Positions 44,236 through 53,511 of a stretch of 64,000 bases of DNA are shown here, piece after piece. Below the pieces are notes generated by a model that was not told the DNA's origin, searched no databases, and was given only the letters and a program-made list of their open reading frames with translations. How positions within the stretch are numbered: position 1 is the first letter of the stretch; each line of letters opens with the position of its first letter. Location: contig WQSN01000006.1 in assembly GCA_009787835.1 (NCBI GenBank), positions 1-64,000 of the forward strand, given 5' to 3'. Source of the DNA: Treponema sp. (lineage in GTDB: Bacteria > Spirochaetota > Spirochaetia > Treponematales > Breznakiellaceae). The position numbers and the translations under genes are program-made.

Positions 44236-45426
44236 TCATGCGGACAATGTTGACATCGCCCTTAACCGCGCGATAATCGGCGGAAGCGTTTCAATTATAT
44301 AATCAATATCGTATTCTGTAAGCCCCCACCCAAGGCTGAACCGGATTGAACCGTGCGCAAGCTCATGTTCAAGACCGGTTGCCAAAAGCACATGGGAAGG
44401 CTCCAGGCTTCCCGACGCACATGCCGAACCTGTGCTTGCCTCAATTCCCTGCATATCCATGGACAGGAGAATAGACTCGCCCTCTGCGCCGGGAAAGGAA
44501 ATATTCAGTGTATTCGGCAGTATGTCTTTTGGGTGGCCGTTTATTTTTATGTCAGGAATATTTTTCTCAAGCCCCCGGCGCAGCCTGTCGCGAAGAGCGG
44601 TAATATAAATGCCGTATTTTTCTATATTTTCTGCGGCGGCTTCCGCAGCTTTTCCGAACCCAAATATGCCGGTATTATTGTATGTCCCTGCCCGTAAACT
44701 GTCTTCCTGATGGCCGCCGTGTATCAGCGGGAACAGCGGTGCGTCTTTTTTTTGATAAAGAGCGCCTACTCCTTTTGGACCATATATCTTGTGAGATGAA
44801 ATTGTCAGGTAATCAACTCCCATCTCATTTGCATTAAGGGTTATTTTTCCGGCAGCCTGAACCGCGTCAATATGCATTAACGCGCCTGCGCTCTTTACCT
44901 GTGCGGTTATTTCCCAAATATCCTGCACTGTGCCGATTTCATTGTTAGCTGCCATTACAGAAACAAAAAGCGTTTTATCGCTTAATGCGTCTTTCAGCGC
45001 GTCCATTTTTAATTTGCCGTATTCATCAACCGGAAGAATTTTTACATTAAAGCCTTCTTTTTGCAAATACAGTGCTGAATTTAATACGCACGGATGCTCA
45101 ATCGCTGTGGTTAATATCTCATTGCGCGCATTAACCTGTGAATTCTGAACGGGAGATTCGGCGAGACGGCGCATGGTATTAAAAACCATGTTATTGGCTT
45201 CCGACCCGCCCGAGGTAAAGATTATTGTTCCGTTTTCCGCGCCGATTAATTTACTGACTGCCTGGCGCGCCTGTTCCACCCTGGCGTGCGCCAGTCTGCC
45301 TCTTGCGTGCATGCTGGAAGCGTTCCCGAATACTTCCAAATCTTTAATCATCGCTGTTTTTACTTCAGGCGTCAGCGGAGTTGTCGCATTGTAATCAATA
45401 TAAACTTTCCTTATTTTCTCGCTCAT
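44236..45426 (-). CDS. nifS: cysteine desulfurase (NifS/IscS class)
   Basis: A 396-residue pyridoxal-phosphate enzyme supplying sulfur for Fe-S clusters. Visible are the N-terminal YIDYNATTPLTPE, the PLP-lysine motif SSHKIYGPKG, the aspartate region (LMHIDAVQAAGK) and the catalytic loop SACASGS with the persulfide Cys. It heads a nifS-nifU operon. A -10-like TAAAAT (45441-45436) lies 9 nt from the start codon. Confidence 0.95.
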   Translation of the reverse strand: MSEKIRKVYIDYNATTPLTPEVKTAMIKDLEVFGNASSMHARGRLAHARVEQARQAVSKLIGAENGTIIFTSGGSEANNMVFNTMRRLAESPVQNSQVNARNEILTTAIEHPCVLNSALYLQKEGFNVKILPVDEYGKLKMDALKDALSDKTLFVSVMAANNEIGTVQDIWEITAQVKSAGALMHIDAVQAAGKITLNANEMGVDYLTISSHKIYGPKGVGALYQKKDAPLFPLIHGGHQEDSLRAGTYNNTGIFGFGKAAEAAAENIEKYGIYITALRDRLRRGLEKNIPDIKINGHPKDILPNTLNISFPGAEGESILLSMDMQGIEASTGSACASGSLEPSHVLLATGLEHELAHGSIRFSLGWGLTEYDIDYIIETLPPIIARLRAMSTLSA

Positions 45427-45501
45427 ATTGGCTTAATTTTAGCAGATAAAAAATAAATAATGAAGAACCCGCGGACAGCGTGATCGCATGAGAAGAATTA
45501 A

Positions 45502-46302
45502 TTATGTTTTTTCTTTTAGTTCTTTTTTTACTTCTTCCAGCCGTTTGTTTAACGCCGCTATCGTTCTTTCCAGCCTTGTTTTTTCCTTTTCCAGCATATT
45601 AAGCGGATCTTCTTCCTTTTCCTTGCCGCGCACCTGTATCTTTACCGTATCAGGACTCTTTCCCCTGATTAGCGCTGTTTCGGCTGCTTTACGCTCATCT
45701 CCGTCACGGATACCTGCAAGGAAGCGCATATTGTCGGCGCCTACTTCCGGATCGATGTCATATTCGAACATTTTAATAGCTGTATTGGCCGCAGCTCTTG
45801 GAATGCGCAGCATCCGGTCAACATAATCTTCAAAACGAACTCCTATACTTGTGCAAAGCTCATGGGCCTTCAGCAGATGTTTACCCATCTCCTTTACAAG
45901 TGCGCCGTTGTTTTTCAGGAATTTGCCGCGTATAACTTCGGTCAATTTTAATAGTTCAGGCGAAGCGGAAAAAACATCATTATAAATTTTTTTAACTTCG
46001 GCTTTTTCCAGCAGTGCGTGGAATATCGCCCAGAATTCACAATTGTGCGCGCGCGGAGAGAGAGAGCCGCCTCTGGAACACGCGTGCAAGTGGTGGGCGT
46101 ATTCGTGAATGGCCGTGTAAAGCAGCAGATTCTGCCCTGTTTCATCCGGCTGGAAATTACGGTTGTGGATTATTATTTCCCTTGACTGCGGCTTGTAAAG
46201 GCCGTTTACTTTTTTGCTTTTTTTTCCTGAAAATACAAGCGAGAACTCTATAGGCGCATCTTCGATAATTAACAGTTTTTCTTTTACTTTATCCTGATTC
46301 AT
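45502..46302 (-). CDS. HEXXH-containing protein, possibly SprT/WLM-like, with coiled coil
   Basis: A 266-residue protein. The zinc motif HEYAHHLH lies near residue 66, and a histidine in AHNCEFWAIF follows about 19 residues on; that H-x-x-x-F/W pattern resembles the third ligand of SprT/WLM-type zincins. Residues about 215-265 form a charged coiled coil. It lies 8 nt downstream of rsmE with its own AGGAG ribosome-binding site, so the two are co-transcribed. Peptidase activity is only inferred. Confidence 0.55.
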   Translation of the reverse strand: MNQDKVKEKLLIIEDAPIEFSLVFSGKKSKKVNGLYKPQSREIIIHNRNFQPDETGQNLLLYTAIHEYAHHLHACSRGGSLSPRAHNCEFWAIFHALLEKAEVKKIYNDVFSASPELLKLTEVIRGKFLKNNGALVKEMGKHLLKAHELCTSIGVRFEDYVDRMLRIPRAAANTAIKMFEYDIDPEVGADNMRFLAGIRDGDERKAAETALIRGKSPDTVKIQVRGKEKEEDPLNMLEKEKTRLERTIAALNKRLEEVKKELKEKT

Positions 46303-46310
46303 TTACACTC

Positions 46311-47054
46311 CTATATGTACTCTTCAATTTTTTCCAGGGCGAGCGCGGCGGCGGCTACGCAGGCTGTTTCCGTGCGCAGCGCCCGGCTTCCCATGGACAG
46401 CCGCAAAAAGCCCGCCTGCTCAAATAAATTCCGCTCTCTGTCAGACCAGCCTCTTTCGGGGCCAACTGCCAATACCGCAGGCCGGCTTGTCGGGCCAAGG
46501 TGAAAGAAAGAGCCTTCGGGGCGTATATTATCCAGCGCCAGCAGGAATGGAATGCGTTTATCGCCGGTTGTTTCCCACGGCCGATCTGACAGCCATTTAT
46601 CCAATGAGTCATGAATGGTTATTGAAGGTATTAATGTATCGCGCGCCTGAATCGCCCCTTCGATTACTGCCGTATGAGCGCCGCCATCGCTGAATAGTTT
46701 TGTGTCACGGTAGCTTTTTTCTCCAAGATCTGTCCCGGCAAAATCTATGGCGGACACTCCAATGTTGGAGAGATCCCGCAAAAGGCGGCGTATCTGGATT
46801 GGTCGCACAAAGGCGGCCAGGATTCGAATCGGCAAACGTTTTCCGGGCGGCTCACTGACCTGCAAGGAAACAAATATTGAACCGTCGAAATTGATTTTTT
46901 CTATTTTACCTGTCCCCTTCATACCGCCGATGATTCCGGCTTCAAATGTGTCGCCGGCTTTTTTATGCAGTACTTTTATCAGGTGAATTGTTCTTTCATC
47001 GCGTCTTGAAAGATTGCGTCCCAGTTCATATTCTTCAAATAAAATAATGTTCAC
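46311..47054 (-). CDS. rsmE: 16S rRNA m3U1498 methyltransferase RsmE
   Basis: A 247-residue SPOUT-class enzyme. The knot region is clear: LAVGPERGWSDRERNLFEQ followed by LSMGSRALRTETACVAA. The N-terminal PUA-like domain begins NIILFEEYEL. The start is GTG at 47054, supported by a TATACT -10 6 nt upstream (leaderless geometry). It heads a small operon with the HEXXH protein. Confidence 0.93.
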   Translation of the reverse strand: MNIILFEEYELGRNLSRRDERTIHLIKVLHKKAGDTFEAGIIGGMKGTGKIEKINFDGSIFVSLQVSEPPGKRLPIRILAAFVRPIQIRRLLRDLSNIGVSAIDFAGTDLGEKSYRDTKLFSDGGAHTAVIEGAIQARDTLIPSITIHDSLDKWLSDRPWETTGDKRIPFLLALDNIRPEGSFFHLGPTSRPAVLAVGPERGWSDRERNLFEQAGFLRLSMGSRALRTETACVAAAALALEKIEEYI

Positions 47055-47060
47055 AGGATC

Positions 47061-47066
47061 AGTATA
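47061..47066 (-). promoter_or_regulatory. -10 box of rsmE, leaderless geometry
   Basis: TATACT on the minus strand (47066-47061) ends 6 nt before the GTG start at 47054. The -35 is weak (TTTCAG). Confidence 0.4.
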
Positions 47067-47114
47067 TTAAAAAATTACGCGAACTGAAACCGGGTATGTG
47101 CGGATAAAAGGGAC

Positions 47115-49220
47115 TTAATCGAAATTGAATTCTTTACTGTCAATATTAATTTTATCGCGCACATCATTGGATACAAGTGCGCGTTTTCTATATTGAGTTG
47201 TTTTTGATACAAGGATTTTCGCGCGGACAGCGGGGCGGCCGTTAACGGTAAAACCTGTTTCAGGCGACCAGGAAAAAGTACATTCGCCCGTATCCATTCC
47301 GAAACACCAATGGGAAGCTTTTTCATTGCGTAAAAGTCCCCTGATCATCGCGTAGGCTTTATTCACGGGATCATCGGCGCTGTTGTTCAGCGGAGAGCCG
47401 AAACAGGCGAAAATTGTGTCTTTCTCATACCCTGTGACAACAGCGTCGGCGTTAAAAATAAATTCTTTCGCCGCGGAGAAAAATATTTTCTGCGCGCTGC
47501 CTGCCTCGTCCGGATTTTCCTGATCTTCCTCCGTCAGCAGTTTAATGTCTTTAATCGCGACTACTGCGGCTTTCTTTACGACAACTTCAGACGGCTGCGG
47601 TTTTCCTGAACATATTAAATTCTGCAGTACATCGCCTGAAACAACCGCGCCGTAAGCGGAACGGAAAAGATGCGCCCTGCGTACAAGGCATATAAGCCTG
47701 CATAAAAAAATAACTAGGGTTCCCGCGGCCGACGCTCCAAGAACAATTACAGGATCAATCCAGTATCCATTAATTATAAAGCTCCAGCCGAAAGCAGCAG
47801 CGGCAAGCGCGCCGCAGTTAAGCCCGGAGATCAGCAGGAGAGCGGGCCTGAGCCTGAATATAATCAGTAAAATGACAAACGCCGCGGCGGCGGACCAGAA
47901 TAGCGCATAACGGTCATTCGCGTGTTTTATATGGCTGCCTGTAATCAAAGCGTTTGCGAGAAGAGCCGAATATTCGGTGCTGCCCCTCGTGCCAATTATG
48001 CAGAATGATGATGAAAGTTCGTCCGCAAGTCTTGAGTGCAGGCGCACCAGTTCGCTGTGCTGTTCCCGCATCGTGTTAAAAGACGCGATAATTTTATTAC
48101 GCGTTTCTGTCAGCATCGCAAGCTCTTCTTCGTTCAACGCTTCTTCATCCGCTATGACTTCCTCGTAGCCTCTTATCAGAATCATTTCCGCGGGACCGAA
48201 AAGATAATCTTCCAGGCTTCTGAAAAATATGGAACGCGCGTTTTTCCATGCGGCGCGTTTTTCATTATCCGGCGCCCTTAAAAGTTCCTGGCGGAGATCC
48301 GCCGCATAATCATCAAGGTAAAGGGGTGAATATTCAGGCAGTGTCTGTGACAGTGCGCCAAGTTCATTGGCTTCCTTCAGCAGATTGCGCATAACGCGCC
48401 ACGCTTCTTCGTATTCGCGGAAAATTGTGATGTTTATTCTGCGAAAGCCGCCGCCCTGTCCTCCCGTTATGATATTGCCGTTTTTGTCCAGCGGGATTTC
48501 AATATCATTTCCGTCGTATCCGCGCAGCAGAAGAACCAGCCCTTCCTCGGCGTGATTTATTTCAGCGCCTGCGTAACGCTGTTTTATAATGCGGTATACT
48601 GGGTGTTCCAATGATGATTCAGGTTCTACCGGCTGAACGCGCCTGAGTATTCCGTCGCTGTCAAATAAAGGTTCTGTTCCCGCTTCAAGATAATTTCCGA
48701 ATACGGAAATGGAACGTATCAGATCTTCATCTCTTTCGATTAAGGCGGAAAGAAGGCGTTCCTTGCTTTGTTCCGTCAGCCCAACCAGACTGTCAACATA
48801 AAACGGCGCGTCCACAGGCGATACCAATCCTGACCGGATAGCGTCGAACAGGTTGCGGATATTACCGCCTAACAGATCGTATTCATCTGAGAAACGCATG
48901 CGAATTTCGCTTTCACTTCCTGTATTGAGAGAAGAAGAGCCTGTAACTCTGGCGGTAACAATTAAATATGATGCGTCCAGTTCTGTCATGGCCATTAGTA
49001 CATTAAAAATATCGCCGCTTTCAACAAATTCATCTGTATTAATTATTAAAATTTCCCGCGCTACAGACGGCGTCTGACGCTGGCTCAGGAAAAAATCGTA
49101 GATGGGCCCCAATTTAGGTCCGGAAACCAAAAAATTAATTAAAAACGCTGTTCCTATGGCGCAAAAAAAACCGCCAAGGAGGAAAATAACCGACTTTTTA
49201 AAAGAAATCATTACCGGCAT
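47115..49220 (-). CDS. CHASE2-like sensor with C-terminal nucleotide-cyclase-like domain
   Basis: A 701-residue protein: one N-terminal helix (about 10-32), a large extracytoplasmic CHASE2-like region (to about 430), three or four membrane helices (about 440-525) and a cytoplasmic class III cyclase-like domain (about 555-700). In that domain the two metal aspartates look conserved (AIKDIKLLTE and EKDTIFACFG), but the purine and transition-state positions in FTVNGRPAVRAKI differ from the usual G-D...N-x-x-x-R pattern. It may be inactive or use another substrate. CHASE2 is a known partner of cyclases and kinases. The gene is single, with rsmE downstream on its own promoter. Confidence 0.72.
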   Translation of the reverse strand: MPVMISFKKSVIFLLGGFFCAIGTAFLINFLVSGPKLGPIYDFFLSQRQTPSVAREILIINTDEFVESGDIFNVLMAMTELDASYLIVTARVTGSSSLNTGSESEIRMRFSDEYDLLGGNIRNLFDAIRSGLVSPVDAPFYVDSLVGLTEQSKERLLSALIERDEDLIRSISVFGNYLEAGTEPLFDSDGILRRVQPVEPESSLEHPVYRIIKQRYAGAEINHAEEGLVLLLRGYDGNDIEIPLDKNGNIITGGQGGGFRRINITIFREYEEAWRVMRNLLKEANELGALSQTLPEYSPLYLDDYAADLRQELLRAPDNEKRAAWKNARSIFFRSLEDYLFGPAEMILIRGYEEVIADEEALNEEELAMLTETRNKIIASFNTMREQHSELVRLHSRLADELSSSFCIIGTRGSTEYSALLANALITGSHIKHANDRYALFWSAAAAFVILLIIFRLRPALLLISGLNCGALAAAAFGWSFIINGYWIDPVIVLGASAAGTLVIFLCRLICLVRRAHLFRSAYGAVVSGDVLQNLICSGKPQPSEVVVKKAAVVAIKDIKLLTEEDQENPDEAGSAQKIFFSAAKEFIFNADAVVTGYEKDTIFACFGSPLNNSADDPVNKAYAMIRGLLRNEKASHWCFGMDTGECTFSWSPETGFTVNGRPAVRAKILVSKTTQYRKRALVSNDVRDKINIDSKEFNFD

Positions 49221-49374
49221 CTATGATATAAATTTCGGCATAATTTTCAAAAACGGTAAGAGGTCAGTAGCCAAAGGTACTGGAAGCTTCGCTTTTCCGC
49301 GCTGAAATAATTTTTTTTTAGCTTGAGTAAAGCAAAACGGCATCTTCGCGCCATATATGGGTGGAGGTTATATT

Positions 49375-50376
49375 ATGAAAAAATTTCGTTTTGCCCTGTT
49401 GGGCATGGTTGTCATTCTTTACCTTCTTTATTCCTGTTCACATGAAGAAAAAGATCACGCGGAACAGGCGGTAACCGGAGAAGAAGTAATGGATGATGAA
49501 GCAGCTAATGAAGAGGAAACGCCGGGAGAAGGAACGGAGGAACATTCCGGCGCAGAAAATGAGATCTCATCGCAGGAAGATGATGAGCTGGAACCGGATG
49601 ATGAAGAGTATACAGAGCCATCAGATCATTCATCATCAAATGAGGGTAATCCTGGTGGCGATGGCGCTTCTTCGGATAATAAGCCGGATGAAGACAGGGA
49701 TCCCTATTCAGCGGAGGAGGATACAATGATTTTGAATTTACTGATCAATGAATTGCGCATCACATACTCTAAACCAAAAGTTGAGTATATTGAATTCAAA
49801 ATTATTTCTTCCGGTAATCTGGGCGGAGTGCGGGTATTCGCGGCGAGTAACCATAATAATCCCCTGCTTTATGAATTCGCTCCTGTGGATGTAAAGAAAG
49901 GCGATTATATTACGCTCCATCTTCGCACACCGGACGCGGCGCTGTGTGTTAATGAATACGGTAGTAATTTGGCCGAATCAGGCGGTGAAGACTCTTCCAT
50001 AAACGCGCGGGATTTCTGGGTTCCGGGAAGCGTAAAACTTCTTCGTGATACAGATATAATTTATGCGCTGGCTCAGGATGATAGTGTATTGGACGCGGTA
50101 TTAATAACGAATAAACCGGATTTAATGTGGTCTGAAATATCAAAACAGGATTATTATTCTGAAATTGTTGAATCTTTATTTAACCATGACGCGTGGAAAT
50201 CCGCGGATGGAAATATGCCCGCTCCCGCGGATGCAGTTAACAGCTCAAAAACAACTTCGACTCAGACTATATGCCGTGATGAAACAATAAAAGACACCAA
50301 TACCGCGTCTGACTGGTATATTGCCGCAAGAAGCAGCTCCACACCGGGGCAGAGAAACAATCCAAAAAGACTTTAA
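49375..50376 (+). CDS. acidic lipoprotein with lamin-tail-like domain
   Basis: A 333-residue protein from ATG 49375 (GGAGG precedes it; an ATG at 49357 would put charged-free residues before the signal). Lipobox LLYSC with Cys about residue 20. Residues about 25-120 are acidic and low-complexity (Glu/Asp/Ser/Gly), probably a linker. The remaining 210 residues begin with LLINELRITYSKPKVEYIEF and include SSGNLGGVRVFAAS and VKKGDYITLHLRT, which resemble a lamin-tail domain. The protein is probably outer-membrane or periplasm-facing. The function is unknown. Confidence 0.65.
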   Translation: MKKFRFALLGMVVILYLLYSCSHEEKDHAEQAVTGEEVMDDEAANEEETPGEGTEEHSGAENEISSQEDDELEPDDEEYTEPSDHSSSNEGNPGGDGASSDNKPDEDRDPYSAEEDTMILNLLINELRITYSKPKVEYIEFKIISSGNLGGVRVFAASNHNNPLLYEFAPVDVKKGDYITLHLRTPDAALCVNEYGSNLAESGGEDSSINARDFWVPGSVKLLRDTDIIYALAQDDSVLDAVLITNKPDLMWSEISKQDYYSEIVESLFNHDAWKSADGNMPAPADAVNSSKTTSTQTICRDETIKDTNTASDWYIAARSSSTPGQRNNPKRL

Positions 50377-50383
50377 TTTTTTG

Positions 50384-50494
50384 TGCGAACCGGAATTATT
50401 CATTTTGTATTTATTTTTTTTTATATTTATATCAAGGAGTCTGGTTAAATAAACTCAGCTCTGCCGCGCGGATACTCAATTTTTCCGGTTCGCA
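50384..50494. repeat. 111-bp element bounded by 12-bp perfect inverted repeats
   Basis: TGCGAACCGGAA (50384-50395) and its reverse complement TTCCGGTTCGCA (50483-50494) enclose 87 bp, between the lipoprotein gene and murG. The interior is AT-rich and has an AAGGAG but no gene. No target-site duplication is seen. It could be a small inverted-repeat element or a folded RNA. Confidence 0.4.
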
Positions 50495-50526
50495 GCGGCT
50501 CACTGGAATTTTTCCCATTTATTCAC

Positions 50527-50532
50527 TAAAAT
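50527..50532 (+). promoter_or_regulatory. -10 box of murG, leaderless geometry
   Basis: TAAAAT ends 6 nt before the ATG at 50539; the -35 is weak (TGGAAT at 50504-50509, 17-bp spacer). No Shine-Dalgarno. Confidence 0.4.
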
Positions 50533-50538
50533 ATCAAC

Positions 50539-51669
50539 ATGGTTAACATCGCTTTTACCGGGGGAGGGACAGGAGGGCATATTTTCCCCGGTTTGGCAGT
50601 AGCGGCGGAATTAAAAAAAATGTTAACAGATCAGGATTTCAGGCTTTTCTGGATAGGTTCCGCGTCAGGTATGGATCGCGGAATTGTAGAAGATGCGGGC
50701 ATAGAGTTTTTCGGCATTCCATCGGGTAAATTAAGACGTTACTTTTCATTAAGAACCATTATGGATTTTTTCAGGGTCATCGCGGGATTTTTCGCGGCGC
50801 GTAAAATCCTTAAAAAGCAAAAGGCATTTCTGCTTTTTTCCAAAGGCGGGTTTGTCAGCGTGCCTCCGTGCGCTGCCGCATCTTCGCTTAAAATTCCTGT
50901 TTTTACCCATGAATCAGATTTTAGTCCCGGGCTTGCGACAAGGCTCAACGCGCGTTCCGCGCTGCGCTCGGGCGGCAGAATATTTACAGCATATAATGAA
51001 ACGGGCGGCTTTTTTCCTGAGGCTGTCCGTGATCACATAACGGTATGCGGCAATCCTGTGCGCGCTGTTTTCCGTTCCGCTGACGCCGTGAAGGGCAGAG
51101 CTTTTCTGGGATTGGATAATGCGCATAACAGTGAAGGAGAGCGTATTCTGCTGGTTCTTGGCGGCAGTCAGGGAGCGCGTGAAATAAACGAACTCATTCG
51201 CGCCGCTTTACCGGAATTGATAAAACATTATATTGTAGCGCATCAAACCGGTCCCAATCTGTCATGGGATTTGCCTGCTTCTGAACGGTACAAACCTTTT
51301 CCGTTTTTCAGGGAGGAGATGCCCCATGTTATGGCAGCGGCGGAACTGATACTCGGCAGAAGTGGCGCGGGCATTTGGGAATGGGCTGTCGCAGGCAAAC
51401 CAATGATTCTTGTGCCATTGTGCGGTTCCGGTACAAGAGGCGATCAGATTGAAAACGCAAGATTTTTTTATCAGGCGGGAGCTGCAATTGTTTTGCATCA
51501 AAGCGTACAGGCTGGCGAAGAAGCAAGTCCTCAAGCGCTGATACGGGCTGTAAATTCACTTGCGGTAGATTCAGAAAAACGGACAAAAATGGCATGTTCT
51601 TCATCAAAGATTGGGGAACGCGACGGCGCGAAGCTGATAGCCTGTGTCCTGACCGAAGCAATTAAATAA
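50539..51669 (+). CDS. murG: UDP-N-acetylglucosamine--MurNAc-pentapeptide transferase MurG
   Basis: A 376-residue GT28-type glycosyltransferase that makes lipid II on the inner face of the membrane. The N-terminal GGGTGGHIFPGLA and the second-domain GGSQGAREINEL, QTGPN and GRSGAGIWEWAVAGKPMILVP are present. It heads the run murG-cvpA-holB-AtoS-like-AtoC-like, which I recall as a Treponema gene order. The protein probably works with the D-Ala ligase encoded elsewhere in this window. Confidence 0.95.
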   Translation: MVNIAFTGGGTGGHIFPGLAVAAELKKMLTDQDFRLFWIGSASGMDRGIVEDAGIEFFGIPSGKLRRYFSLRTIMDFFRVIAGFFAARKILKKQKAFLLFSKGGFVSVPPCAAASSLKIPVFTHESDFSPGLATRLNARSALRSGGRIFTAYNETGGFFPEAVRDHITVCGNPVRAVFRSADAVKGRAFLGLDNAHNSEGERILLVLGGSQGAREINELIRAALPELIKHYIVAHQTGPNLSWDLPASERYKPFPFFREEMPHVMAAAELILGRSGAGIWEWAVAGKPMILVPLCGSGTRGDQIENARFFYQAGAAIVLHQSVQAGEEASPQALIRAVNSLAVDSEKRTKMACSSSKIGERDGAKLIACVLTEAIK

Positions 51670-51688
51670 TTATATCAAGAGGAGAAAA

Positions 51689-52165
51689 ATGAATTTTGCG
51701 GTTATTGATTTTATTTTAATAGCATTGATAGGACTCTTTATTATCCGCTGTTATCTGAAAGGTTTTATCAGCGAGATTTTATCAATGGCGGCGATTGTGC
51801 TTGGCATTCTGTCGTCATTGTTCTTTTACAAAAACGGAGCGGATTTTTTAAGGGAAAGGTTCTGGCCGGAATTAAAAGCAATACCGGAAATTTTAAGCTT
51901 TGTCGCTTTATTTATTATAGTATTTGCAGTAGTAAAACTTCTTGAAATCATGCTTAAAGGAATTATTACCGGGATTAAACTTGGCGGCGCGGACCGTTTC
52001 CTTGGAATAATTTTCGGACTGGCGGAAGGGATAGCGGTTGTCAGTCTGATTCTGTTCATCCTCAGGATTCAGCCGCTTTTTGATCCATCTCCGATATTAA
52101 CGGACAGTTTCTTCGCGGATTTGCTTTTACCCCTGATTACCGGAACGGAGGCTTCCGGTGTTTGA
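51689..52165 (+). CDS. cvpA: CvpA-family membrane protein
   Basis: A 158-residue integral membrane protein with four hydrophobic helices. FAVIDFILIALIGLFIIRCY at the N-terminus and the glycine-rich GGADRFLGIIFGLAEGIAVV are CvpA signatures. The family is linked to colicin V production and cell-envelope or cytosolic homeostasis in other bacteria; the role in spirochaetes is unknown. A strong GAGGAG ribosome-binding site precedes it, and its end overlaps holB by 8 nt. Confidence 0.88.
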   Translation: MNFAVIDFILIALIGLFIIRCYLKGFISEILSMAAIVLGILSSLFFYKNGADFLRERFWPELKAIPEILSFVALFIIVFAVVKLLEIMLKGIITGIKLGGADRFLGIIFGLAEGIAVVSLILFILRIQPLFDPSPILTDSFFADLLLPLITGTEASGV

Positions 52166-53510
52166 AAACATCATTGAACAGGCCGCTGCCCTTCAGTTGC
52201 AGGAAGATATTCTTTCCCGCCGGCTTGCTCCGTCAATGCTGTTCTTCGGCCCATCAGAATCGGGAAAAAGCAGCGCGGCACTGGAACTCGCGCGCATTCT
52301 TTCCTGCGAAGAAGACGCTTCCTGGAAATGTTACTGCCCTTCCTGTGAAAGCCACCGTTATCTGCAACACAGCGATTTATTAATTCTGGGTTCCCGTCCT
52401 TTTTCTGCGGAAATTTCCGCCTGCTGTTCCGCGTTTTTGCGCAGCCCGGCAAGCTCAGGCGCAAAAATACTTTTTATCCGCTCTTTGCGCAAACTCCAGA
52501 TTCGCTTCTCCGCTGTTCTGCTGGAGGATGATCCAAAACTTGGAAAAGTCTCTCCTTTGCTGCAGGCGCTTGAGGAAGGATTAAACGGGTTCTGGACAGC
52601 CGGCGCAGACATAACCGGAAATGCGCTGGAAAAATTATGCGGCTCATTGGTTAAAGACGCGCTTTCCCTGGCAGATGCGGGGTTAAGCGGCAATATTCCC
52701 ATTGGACACATAAGGCGCGCCGCTTACTGGTGCAGGCTTGCGCCTAACGGCAGGCGCAAAACCCTGTTAATAGAGAACGCGGAAAACATGAGGGACGACG
52801 CGTGCAATTCGCTTTTAAAATTGCTTGAAGAGCCGCCCGATACTGTTACCATTGTTCTAACATCGCAGAGGCGCGAAGCTGTTATTCCTACAATTTTATC
52901 GCGCCTGCGGCCTTATCGTTTCCTGAAAAGAAGCGCGGAAAGCGAGAAAGAAGTTCTGCGCAGGGTGTTCCAGGAAACATCAGGCGCGAATTACCCAAAA
53001 ACGGAAGGCTCGTTAATCAGCGCTTACCTTGACTCCTTTATGACAGGCAGCGCGGAAAAACTGTATCCCCTTGCCGCATGGTTTATCGTTTCCATCGCGC
53101 GTATAACCGCGGCGGAGCTTAAAAAAAACGGATCTGACATTCCATGGATTATAAACTCTCTCGGAGAACGTTATGCGCAAGCCGCGCCTCCGCAGCTTAT
53201 GGAATTAAAATCCATAAAGATTCAGGTTGTTGTTAAAACGGTTATTGCGGAAAGCGGTAATTTTGAAGACGGATCATTTCCGCGGTTCCTGAATATCTGT
53301 CTGGGATTAATCGCGGATGCCGCGCGTAAATCAGGAGACCCGGGGTTTATTGCGTATAACGATATATTGAAAAGGCACATAAGCGAAGCCGAAACCGCGA
53401 CAGGCGTTTTAAATCAGGGCATAACACTTGCATTGGAAGCGCTTGTATATAAAATAAAAACCGCTATTCCAAAAATAACCGCGGCAGGCGCTTTTTACGC
53501 CAGGGGATGA
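52158..53510 (+). CDS. holB: DNA polymerase III clamp-loader subunit, delta'-like
   Basis: A 450-residue AAA+ protein. An ATP-binding-like loop GPSESGKSSAA is at the N-terminus, a Cys-rich zinc site (CEEDASWKCYCPSC) follows, and NSLLKLLEEPPDTVTIVLTSQR is the clamp-loader segment. The SRC motif reads ILSRLRP, so the arginine-finger Ser-Arg is present but the Cys is not. Features fit delta' rather than tau/gamma (no long C-terminal extension). It overlaps cvpA by 8 nt and is followed after 1 nt by the sensor kinase. Confidence 0.82.
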   Translation: MFENIIEQAAALQLQEDILSRRLAPSMLFFGPSESGKSSAALELARILSCEEDASWKCYCPSCESHRYLQHSDLLILGSRPFSAEISACCSAFLRSPASSGAKILFIRSLRKLQIRFSAVLLEDDPKLGKVSPLLQALEEGLNGFWTAGADITGNALEKLCGSLVKDALSLADAGLSGNIPIGHIRRAAYWCRLAPNGRRKTLLIENAENMRDDACNSLLKLLEEPPDTVTIVLTSQRREAVIPTILSRLRPYRFLKRSAESEKEVLRRVFQETSGANYPKTEGSLISAYLDSFMTGSAEKLYPLAAWFIVSIARITAAELKKNGSDIPWIINSLGERYAQAAPPQLMELKSIKIQVVVKTVIAESGNFEDGSFPRFLNICLGLIADAARKSGDPGFIAYNDILKRHISEAETATGVLNQGITLALEALVYKIKTAIPKITAAGAFYARG

Positions 53511-53511
53511 T

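Noticed and set aside
46820..46832. GATTCGAATC, resembling a tRNA T-loop.
   Set aside because: It lies inside rsmE and no cloverleaf or CCA end can be drawn around it.
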